A stretch of 64,000 nucleotides of DNA from Halichoerus grypus (taxonomy: Eukaryota > Chordata > Mammalia > Carnivora > Phocidae). Of this stretch, positions 25,301 to 36,400 are shown one piece after another; position 1 is the stretch's first letter, and each line of letters opens with the position of its first letter. The notes under the pieces are model-generated. The model was given only the letters and a program-made list of their open reading frames with translations. It did no database searches and was not told the origin of the DNA. The position numbers and the translations under genes were made by a program. Location of the stretch: NCBI RefSeq assembly GCF_964656455.1, contig NC_135718.1, forward strand, positions 48,422,014-48,486,013, read 5' to 3'.

Positions 25301-28300
25301 GCCCGTGGCCTGAGTCACACGACGCAGAGACTGAGAAGTGTGGGTGTGTCTGTCATATACTCGTCCTCTGCAGGTGGTTTGGTGGGAGGTTTTGGCAGCA
25401 GCTGGTAGGGCCTGGTCCTATGTTGGTGCCTCATCATGGGTTGGTTGGGTGGCCTCGGGCTCGTCACTGCCCCTCTCGAGGCCTCTGCCTTCCAGCACCA
25501 GGGCAGTATACTTCTTCGCTGTCTTGTCTGCGGCCCCTTCCTGATGGAGATAGTTGTCCCCGTGCTGAGCCCTCGACCGGTCTGGCTGTGTGCAGGCACG
25601 TGTGTGCACGTCTGTGTGTGTGTGTGTGTGCACACATCTGTGTCTGTGTGTGCATGTCTGTGTGCGTGTGTGCATGTCTGTGTGCACGTCTGTGTGTGCA
25701 CGTCTGTGTGTGTGTGCACGTCTGTGTGTGCACATCTGTGTGCATGTCTGTGTGTGTGCACGTCTGTGTCTGTGTGTGCACGTCTGTGTGTGCACGTCTG
25801 TGTGTGCACGTCTGTGTGTGCATGTCTGTGTGTGTGTGTACGTCTGTGTGTCTGCACGTGCCTCTCCTCACTGCTAGTTACGTGTTCCCATGTTCATTGT
25901 TCCCTGCCACGTGTGTGTTTTAGGAGGGTATATTCCACCTGGCTTCTATGTGGTTTTGGAGAAAATCTTTGATCACTTCTTTTGTTGGGATTTAGAGGTG
26001 GATACCAAGTCCATGGTGGGGGCGAAGGGAAGGTCTTTCCCCACCTGCCCCATCCAGGAGGGCTTCATGGAGGAGGAGGCATAGAGTCTGATTTGTCCTT
26101 CTAGGAGGTGCTGGTAGGGGTTCTGAGGGGAGGGGGATTGCCTTTAGGAGCATCAGGCGTTTGAGTGCCTCGCCCTGAGGAAGTTCCTCTGGGGTGATGT
26201 CAGGCCTGCAAAGGTGGTCCCCTGAGGTTACTTTGACGAAGATCTGGTCCTCAGCACAGAGGCAGGGCCCGTGGAGACATGGTGTGCTAGAGTGCCTGTT
26301 GTCCAATGCCTGCCTCGTGTCCCCGAGGCAGAGCGAGGGGTCCCCCAGAGACTGACGGCTGGCCGAGCCTGCAGCGTTTGCTGTCTGGCCACCCACAGAG
26401 CAGGGTTACCAAGGCCAGCTGGAGGCCTGGTTCTCACCCTGGAGCATGCACCGGAATCAGCAGCGGGCTTGTTAAAGCTCAGGTTGCTGGTTAGCGTCCC
26501 TCCCTCCCACGTGTCTGATTCAGGAGTTCTGGGGCTGACCTGAGGATTTGCACTTCTGACACTTTCCCGGGTGAAACTAATGCTGCAGGTCTGGGAACCC
26601 CACTCTGAGAAGCAGTGCTCTGGGCCACTGTCCTCACCAGTGGCTGCACACCAGACCCCCAGCCTGGTGTCTGGGTCATACCCCCAAGGATGCTCATGGA
26701 ACTGGGCTGGGCCTTGGTGTTTTGATTATCCCAAGATTGACAGTCGCTTTCCTAAAAAGAGGAGAAGCTTCCTCACAGGTTTCTGGGGGGCCCACTGTGG
26801 GTGAAGGCCTGCTGCACGGCCTCCCTGGGAGCTGCTAGAGAATAAGACAGTACCTTTGAGCTCTCCAGGCCCGAGCAAGGAGCCCATGTGGCCATGGCCC
26901 TCCATGCCAGGGATCCTGTGGGTCTGGGGAGGCCAGGATGTCCGAGTTGAACAAGTGCCAGGTGGTTGGGGTGCATAGGAGACCAGTGTCCGGGGACACT
27001 GGGCTGGAGGCTCCCCGGGCAGAGACATCCCTGTCCGAGTGATCCCAGGGCGTGTGTTCACTGCCGCGCTCTGGGTCAGGCCCTACCACAGGCTGAATCC
27101 TGACTACGAGAGGCTGAAGACCCAGTGCGTGCGGGCCATGTCGGACCTGCAGAGCCTGCAGAAGCAGCACACCAGCGCCTTGAAGAGGTGCGAGGAGGTG
27201 GCCAAGGAGACCGACTTCTACCAGTGAGTGGGCCTGCCGCATGGCACTCAGTGGGCCTCCAGCAAGTGGGGTTGGGTCTTTGGGTCTCAGGTTTTCTAAG
27301 TGCAGGCTGAGATGTGAACCCTTCTCACCAGCTAGTGACAGCTTCGGAAGCAGAGCTGGTAGGAAAGGGATCAAAAATTAGGCGGTAGGGTCTACGGCCA
27401 CACCACCCTGAACGCGCCCGATCTCGTCTGATCTCGGAAGCTAAGCAGGGTCGGGCCTGGTTAGTACTTGGATGGGAAAATTAGGCAGTAGGCCAGGCAG
27501 ATGGCTGGCCTCCTGGGTCACTGTCCAAGGGCTTTGCTGCAGCTCCTGCGGTAGGAGAGGTGGATGGGCCTGTTCCCCTTTGGTCTCCTGGGGCCCCTCT
27601 GAGGGTACTGACCTGCCTTACCTGCCCACCTGCTGACCTTTGCCCAGGCCTCAGTCCTCAGAGGTGCCAGGCCTGTACCAGGTAAGGGCTCGTCTCCTTG
27701 CCTTGGCCTTCATACGTGTGCCCTTTGCTATGAGGTTTTTAAAGATGGTTTGGTTCCTTCTGGCATTTGGCTGATACCAAGTTTTGGCCTGTCTCTGAGT
27801 GCTGCTGTCCTGGTTGCTGTGGGCTCCCATCGGGTGTACTGGGCCTACTGGGCCTGGAGGGGCTGTGGAAGGGAGCTGGCGGGGGTTGGAGGCTGGCTGC
27901 CGTTCACTGTGTGTATGGGGGTTGTAGCACACTCCACAGCCGGCTCCTGAGCGAGCAGACCCAGCTGAAGGATGACGTGGACATGCTGAGGCGGGAGAAC
28001 GGACAGCTGCTGCGGGAACGTAACCTGCTGCAGCAGTCGTGGGAGGACATGAAGCGGCTCCATGAGGAGGACCAGAAGGAGATCGGTGACCTCCGGGCCC
28101 AACAGCAGCAGGTAGAGCCGGGCAGGGTGGCAAGGGGAAGACCAAGGTTGTGCATCCTCCTACCCGCTCATCCATCTACTCATCATCCATCCTCCTACCT
28201 CCATCCATCCTCCCACCTCCATCCATCCTTCCATCCATCATCTATCCTCCCACCTCCATCCATCCTTCCATCCATCATCTATCCTCCCACCTCCACCCAT

Positions 28301-31300
28301 CCTTCCATCCATCGTCTATCCTCTCATCCATCATCCGTCCTCCCACCCATCATTCGTCCTCCCACCCATCATCCGTCCTTCCACCCACCATCCATCCTTC
28401 CATCCATCATCCATCCTTCCATCTATTATCCATCCTTCCGCCCATCATCCATCCTTCCACCCACCATCCATCCTTCCACCCATCATCTATCCTTCTACCC
28501 ATCATCTATCCTTCTACCCATCATCCATCCTTCCACCTCCCTTCCATCCTCCCACCCGTCATCCATCCTTCCACCCATCATTCATCTTTCCACCTCCCAT
28601 CTGTCCTTCCACCCATCATCCATCCTTCCATGCGTCCCTCACCCACCCACCCATCATCCATCCTCTTACTCCCCTTACATTCTTCCACCCATTCACCCAC
28701 CCACCTACCATCCATCCATCCACCCTCCTACGTAGCCATGTGATCATTTAGTAAGTATTTTTGGAATGCCTAATGTGAGGCACTGGGATATCTGTGAGCA
28801 GACACTCTTGAACTCTGCAGTCCCATGGGGGAGACTAATGCTAGTCAAATGATCACACAGATCTCTGTATCACTGTGAACGTTGCAAGGGCTATCAGGGA
28901 GGAGGTGCTATGCAGTGCTGTTCAGCGTGGAATAGGAATTTGACAGAGTAAGGGGACTTGTGGGTCTGTAGCTTCCTCCCTTTGTATGGGTCGTGTGAGC
29001 TCTTACAGATGGAGAGAAGCTTGGAAGTATTGAAGCCCTGTGCAGATAAGAGATGGAGTAGTTGTTGTTGTTAGTTTTTGGTGGGAGTGTGTCCTCTTCC
29101 TTTGCTCCTGGCTTGCATTGCAAGGTAGTTTCTTCGCTTTGCTCGGCTCTTGTTTCACATGGACAAAAGCATAGGAGTGGGCCAGTCAGTGAGAAAACTG
29201 GCTTGCTGTGAGTGCTATTGGCCAGTTCTCCTCTTAAGCTCACAGATGGAACTGCCTGGGCTGACAGCAGGGGCCGAGGCCACGTCCTGTGTGCATAGAT
29301 GGTTGCGTGTTTAGGGTGGGAAGGCAGTCCCGGTGAGCGGCAGAGCATCCTGAGCACTGCTGTAGAGCGTCCCCGTCCCCATCGAAATCATTTATGGCTC
29401 CCTGAGTTAAAGCAGGACTGTTGGGGCTTGCTCCACACAAAGCTCATATGGGACAATCCTTGCTCATCTGATCATGTAGCATGACATTATCTGTCTTGCT
29501 TTTTTTTTTTTCATTTACAATTTAAATTTTGTAATTTTAAATTCTATAAACTTACAGAAGAGTTGCAAGTACAGCCCAAAGAATTTTTACCCCTTGTCAT
29601 TCCACAACAAAATGCCAACCTGTGTGCTTTTTAATAAACGAGGATATTCTCCTATATGACAGTAACACAAATATCAACATCAGGAAGGTAACATTGATAC
29701 ATAATACCATCTATTCATCAGACCCCAATTTGAGTCTTGCCAGTTGTATGAATTGTGTCTTTAATAGGAAAAGGATCCAGGCCAGAATAAGGCATTGCAT
29801 GTAGCTGTCAGATCTCTTTGGTCTCCTCAAGCTGGAAGAGTTCCTCCAGCTTTGATTTACCTCATCTTGATGCGTCAGAAGATGCCAGTCCAGCCGTAGC
29901 ATGTCCCTCCACCTGGATTTGTCTGATCTTGGTGGTTTGATTCCATTTGTGCATCTTGGGACTGTCATAGAAGTGATGTTGCCACCTTCTCAGTTGTCTT
30001 AGAGGTTGGGACTTGGTTGGTTAGGAGCTGCTACCGGTGATGTTCCCTTTGGTCACTTGATGAAGGTGATGTCTCCAGCCTTCTCTTCTGCAGAGTTACT
30101 TGTTTTCCCTTTGCCCGTCTGTCTCTATGTGGACTCATGATTTCCTGCTTTATTCAGCGGGTTGTGATTCATTGTGGCTGGCGGGAGCCCCTTCAAGATG
30201 CTTCTCTGACTTTTTGACAGGCCCTTCTCTCTCTTTGAACACTTTCTTGCTCTCTGGGAGATGTCGTCCCAGGCTCATTGCATTTCCTGCCCTTGCCCTG
30301 GGAATCAGCCATTTCTCCAAGGAGTCCTCATTCCTTTTAGTAGAGGATGGTACTTAGAAGCAAGATCTGAATGCCAGGTGTGCACATAGCTACTGGGGTA
30401 TCGCTGCTCCCAAGCCGTGTCAGTAGCCAGAGTAGGGAATAGCTGAGTTTCCATGTCTCTTGTCTCTCACTCCCCCTCATGTATCTGGATATTCGATATG
30501 TAGCATCAATATTGAAAACCGTGAGTTTGCACTAACACTCCCAGTTCCAGTCCGACACCACAATACCATGGGTTCATTCTAGCTGCCTCCCTTTCTGTTT
30601 TTGTTGACTCCCTTTTACAGCGGTGGGAAACCACAGCGAGAGGCAGGGATGGCCCCAGCCGAGGGTTTGTGCACCTTCTCTGCCCAGGGCTGGGGGTGCC
30701 GGCTTTACCTCCCTGTCTTTACCTTCACCCCACCGTTTCCGGGCGCGTTTATTTATGGGCATTTTTCCACCCTGTCTAAATTTGGCTCAGCCTTCCGCCT
30801 TGGGTTTAGTTTGGATTTTACTTTTCTTTGAGTGATTTCTCATTTCAGGTGTGTTTCTGGCCCCATCTTAGCCTAAGGGAAGGCCCATGCCTTGCCAGAA
30901 AGTGGCGGAATGGGACTTTGTCAGGGCAGCAGACTTGACCTCATATGGTCGTCCTGGAGGATAGCTGATGTCGCACGTGGAGTGGTGGCGCCGTGTGCCT
31001 GCCTGAGTGTGTGCTCTCATCGCTGCTTTCGTTCGAGTCTCCTCAAGGCTGGGGTAAAATCGGCCCTCCTGGAGGATGTGGACTAGTAGCCGGAGCCCCA
31101 GCCCTGCTGCGGGGCCGCCAGACGGGGCAGTCCCTCTGCAGTCAGGTTGGGGCAGTTCCTGCAGCTGGGAACATGCAGTCCCCTTCCGACCCAGCAATCC
31201 CACTTCGAGGTGTGTACCCAAGAGAACTGCAGACAGCTGTTACACAGAAACCCGTAGTGTAAATGTCCGTAGCGGCGTCATTCACAGTAGCCAGAAAAGG

Positions 31301-33402
31301 GACACGGTCCAGATGTCCCATCGGCTGGCGAATGGATATGGACAGTGCGGTCTGTGCTCTACCGCGGAGCATTAACATCCAGCATGAAAACACGAGGCAG
31401 TGACTCCTGCTCCCACGTGGATGGACCTCGACAACTTTGTGCGAAATGAAAGAAGCCAGTCACAAAAGACCACACAGTGTCCGATTCCCCTTGTGTGACA
31501 TGTCCGGAACGGGGCATTCCCTAGAGACAGAAGGTAGCCAAGGGCTTGTGTGGAGCAGGGGGACGGGAGGAGGGAGGGTGGGTGCTCATGGGCACGGGCT
31601 TCCTTTTGGGGGGGGATGATGACATTCTGGAATTATGCAGTGGTACTTATGCACAACCTTGTGGATTTGCAACCTTGTAAATATACCAGCTCCACAGACT
31701 GGGGCACTTGAAAGGGCGAATTGTACAGTGTATGAATTATAGCTGGGGAAAAAGGACTCCAGTTATCCCCTCATCATAAAAAAATGTCTGCCCTCATGAG
31801 GCGTAAAGTTTCATGACCTCCCGTTCTCTGGCTGTCCCGAGGACTTTCACAGCTTGAACAAACATCCGGACTGAGATCGCTCTCTCCCTTCCCCCCCTTT
31901 CCTGTTCTCCCCACAAATGACATGGGACGGTCACTGCCCCTCCCTTCCAGCCCATGCCTCCTTCTCCTGTCCTTTCCTACAGCTGTGACCCTTGGGGGGC
32001 TAGTTTGTTACAGTGGTCAGTGAGTTTCCCCAGTTCTGTTCAGCTGGACCGGTGTCCCTTGGCAAGTGCCACCTTAGGATGGCACCGGGACAGGAGGCCG
32101 GCTGCCGCGGGGGCGAGGGCGGGGGTGAGGGGGCATCTCTGAGCTGCCAGGACCACCTGTTCTCCCCAGCCCGGGCCACCTCACCTTCACTGGGTCTGGG
32201 CCGGATGCCGGGCTGTGGAAAGCTCATTCCTGGATAGGCCAGCAGCAGAGGAAGCAGGGGAGCAGGGGACACGGGGGTGGCCACAGGTTTCCTCCCCACA
32301 GGGCCCGAGGGCAAAGGTTGACCTCGCTGGACAAGGCCGGTTTTGTTGCCTGGCCCCTCCCATGCCTTGTTCACTTGAAGAGGCCCTTGCAGGGTAAATG
32401 GTGCTGTTTGACTTGTGTGTTTGCTTGAGGGATTTGTGGGGCTCCCCAGCCCTCTGCATGATTTATTTCTCAGGAACTGAGGTGGCCCTGGCTGGTAGGG
32501 GCGCCACGGGCCTGGGGCTTGGGGCCCGGGCCCTCCCCCACTTTGCCTGTGTGCGTGCGTGTGTTTGTTGGCATGCGTATGTGGGGGGTGACTCGCAGCC
32601 TAGCAGCGCCATCTCCAGGTCCCTCAGTCAGAATGTGCCATCTGGATTCTTCTGGGGTGCTTCTGAAATGCCCAAGAGAGCCCGGGCAGAGATTGCCAAG
32701 CCTTGGTTGGGGGAGCAACATGGAGGATCCTTTTTCTTTTCTACTGTGATACGTATTCTTTGGTTAAAAAAGAAAAAATCTGCAAACAGCAGTGAAGTCA
32801 CCCACCCCCACCTCAGCTTTTGGTGATTCGTGAAAGTTGACTTCTTTTTTCAGATATCCAGGAAAGGGGTTTCTGAGTTTCTGAAGGGCATGCTTCACAC
32901 AAGCCCAGAGCGGAGAGTGTTTCTGACCAGTGCAGAGATGAGGGCCATTTTCTTGTTGGCTTCCTTGTGGGGCACAGCCAAGCTGCTCTGGCCTGCTGTG
33001 TGGATGGAACCAGACCCTCGCTTCCGGCCACTTCCTCCCTGGCCTCACAAGCTGGGGGAGTCATCTCTAAAGAATTCTATGCCTGCCTGAGATGAGAAGT
33101 TTACTGCCTGTCTCATTTTAGAATTCTCTGCCAAATTAGATAGTCTTTTTTTTTTTTTTTTTTTTTTAAAGATTTTATTTATTTATTTGAGAGAGAGAAT
33201 GAGATAGAGCATGAGAGGGGGGAGGGGCAGAGGGAGAAGCAGACTCCCCGCTGAGCAGGGAGCCCGATGCGGGACTCGATCCCAGGACTCCAGGATCATG
33301 ACCTGAGCCGAAGGCAGTCGCTTAACCAACTGAGCCACCCAGGCACCCCAAATTAGATAGTCTTGATCAGTTAAAATTCCATTAGCCTTGCTGGGAAGCT
33401 GA

Positions 33403-33450
<48 letters not shown>

Positions 33451-36400
33451 GTTGAACTATCTAATAAGACCATAATCATCTGATTATAAAAAGGAAAAAT
33501 TCTAAGCTAATAAATAGGGTACCTTTTCAGTTCTCCAGAGTTAACTGTGGCCATGATTTTTCCAAACTTCTTCAGAGGCTTTAATCACATTTGCCCACAT
33601 TTTGAGTCCTGCTTGTAGAGAAAAGTCGAGAAGTATTTGGGGTCTCATGAGCCCTTTTTTTTTTTTTTTAAAGATTTTATTAATTTATTTGACAGAGAGA
33701 GACACAGCGAAAGAGGGAACACAAGCAGGGGGAGTGGGAGAGGGAGAAGCAGGCTTCCCGCCAAGCAGGGAGCCGGATGCGGGGCTTGATCCCAGGATCC
33801 TGGGATCATGACCTGCGCTGAAGGCAGACGCTTAACGACTGAGCCACCCAGGTGCCCCTCATGAGCCTCTTTGAATGTCTGGATGCTGTCCTGTGGGAAA
33901 GGGATCCTTCTTCGTGACTAGGGCTAGAATGAGAACAAGAGGGTAGAAGTTGAGGAAGGTGGATTTCAGCTCATAATAGGCAAGATCGGGTCCTGCAGAG
34001 TGTTCACCTGTGGGCAGGGCCATGGCCAGAACAACACAGGCTATTAGCCCGATGGTCCCAGGTCCCTTCTGATCCCAGATCCCACCACGTGAGATCTGGG
34101 TTGAGCATCAGAAGGGATTTCTGGGTCTGCTCTGGGGTTTTCCCTGACTGACGCTGTCTCCCCAGGAACTTGTGACCTATCCTGGCAGCCAGTTCACTGC
34201 CCTGGATTGTCATGCAGGCTCCAATCCAAGCTCCTCACGGTTGGGGCTTTTGGGGGACTGTCTCCCAAGGAAGAAAGGGCAAGCCATGGTGTAGATTCCA
34301 GATTCTGTTGTGGACCCGTGAAGATAGCAAGGCCCAAAATGAGGTGTTTGTGCTGTGTCAAGGCTGCCTTTATTTATTTATTTATTTATTTTTAAAGATT
34401 TTATTTATTTGACAGAGAGATTGACAGCGAAAGAGGAAACACAAGCACAGGGGAGTGGGAGAGGGAGAAGCAGGCTTCCCGCCGAGCGGGGAGCCCGATG
34501 CGGGGCTCAGTCCCAGGATCCTGGGATCATGACCCAAGCCGAAGGCAGACGCCCAACGACTGAGCCACCCAGGCGCCCCAAGGCTGCCTTTAGAACTATT
34601 TCTTTCTTGATGAAGCTCAGAAGATTTGGCAACTGTGGGAGAGCATTCGACCGGGCTACCCAGGGCTGCCACCTAGTGGACAAGACCGAGACTGGCAGCA
34701 GGGCCTTTGCTCTGCAGAAACCAGTCCGTGCCTTTGGAGCCAGTGGGGTTCTCACCTGGCTTAGGGGATGTGCAGAGTTTAAAACATTTGAAGTGATTTA
34801 TTTTTTTTTTTTAAAAGATTTTATTTATTCATTTGAAAGAGAGACAGAGACAGAGAGCAGAAGCAGAGGGAGAGGGAGAAGCAGACTCCACTGAGCCGGA
34901 AGCCCGACACGGGGCTCGATCCCAGGACCCTGAGATCATGACCTGAGCCAAAGGCAGGCGCTCAACTGACTGAGCCCCCCAGGCGCCCCTTGAAGTGATT
35001 TTTAATTGGAATGTTTGAGGTATTGTCCACAAGTCGGGGCAATCCAGTCTAGAAGCTGGACCTTTTTCAGACACGGGTAGAGACACTGATTGACCCAGAA
35101 ATCAGGAGAACTCTCCATTCGCTGTTTGTGTCCTGGGCACATGTGGGCGTGGGTCCTTGTGGGACGCCTCTATACATTGTGGGCCCTGCATCGGATGATG
35201 TGCTTGGTGTCCTTCAGCCCTCACTGTCTGCACCTGGAGACATTCAGCTGTCCTCACTTTGTCCTGGACTTGGGCTCAGTTCTTACTCGGTGATTTATGG
35301 AAAAGAATAATGTTATATTCCCATGCCACAACATACAGGAAAGATATTCCAAGTAGTTTAAAGATTTAAATGTGAAAAGTAAAACTGAAACTTTTTAGAA
35401 AAAAAAAAATAGAGAATCTTCATGATCTCAAGGTAGGAAGGAGCTTCTTAAATAGAACAACCAAAGCCCAAACCATAAAGGAAATGATCGATAGATTTTA
35501 CTGTATCAAAATGGGAAACTTTAATATAACATAAGACACATATTGGGAGAAGATTTTGTAATAAATACAACTGGGAAAGGATTAGTACCTGGAATTTAAA
35601 ACTAAGTCGTATAGGAAGAAAGGAAGAGAGAAAGGAGCAAGTGGGGAAGGAGGGAGGAAGGAAAATCAAGGGATGCGGCCAGGCAATTCATAGAAGAGAA
35701 AATGTGTATAGTCAGTAGGAGTCATAAGGAGAGTTGCTCTCTCTAGTAATTGGGAATGCAAGTTAAAAGAGCCCTTATTTGTCTATGAGATTGGCAATAC
35801 TATTAAAGAAAAATCTGACTTTCACAATAGCCAAGAGGTAGAAACAACCCATGTCCTTTGACAAATGGATGAACAAAAAACAGTACATACATACACTGGA
35901 ATATTCATCTTTAAAAAGGAAGGAAATTCTGTCACATACTACAACATGGATGAACCTTGAGGACATTATGCTAAAGGAAATAAGTCACAGAAAAAGAAAC
36001 ACTGTATGATCCCATTTGTCTGAGGTACTTGGAGTCGTCAGATTCAGAGACAGAAAGTACAGAAGGGGGCTTGGGGGGTGAATGGAGAGTTGTTGTTTGA
36101 TGGGGACCTAGGTGCAGTTTCGCAAGATGGAAGAGTTCTGGCGGTGGGTCGCACAACAGTATGAATGCACGAAACGCTACTGAAACGGACACGTAAAATG
36201 TAAGAAATGGTGAAGACCGTGATGGAGACCAGGGACACGTCCACCAAACAGAAAAAGAATGTGCGATGTGCTCATGTAGTGAAATCCTGCCTGGCATTAC
36301 TTCCCTGCGTCTCCAGCGCAGCATGGAATTGAAGGAGCGTTAGAAACGTTTACCAGTATGTAGGTGGTATAAATAGAAGGTTGTGCATGGGAATGGGTGG

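Larger units (their letters stand above)
25068..27079 (+). other. DLG5: DLG5 intron, 2.0 kb
   Basis: Holds a TG/CACGTC minisatellite (25584-25861) and a MER5-like DNA-transposon remnant (about 26425-26620). The remaining sequence shows nothing I can name. Confidence 0.8.

Noticed and set aside
25195..25923. Long open frame of 242 codons, Cys/Val-rich
   Set aside because: It runs through the TG minisatellite, which lacks stop triplets in several frames on both strands. No homology or splice logic supports it.
27390..27476. Functional 5S rRNA gene
   Set aside because: The 3' third is missing, including part of the internal promoter C box, and no pol III T-run terminator follows directly.
28152..28732. 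CRISPR-like array
   Set aside because: The units are contiguous short degenerate repeats with no unique spacers, in a mammalian intron.
28150..28743. 197-codon open frame rich in His, Pro, Ser
   Set aside because: It is the CCATC minisatellite read in a second frame; repetitive and stop-free by composition.
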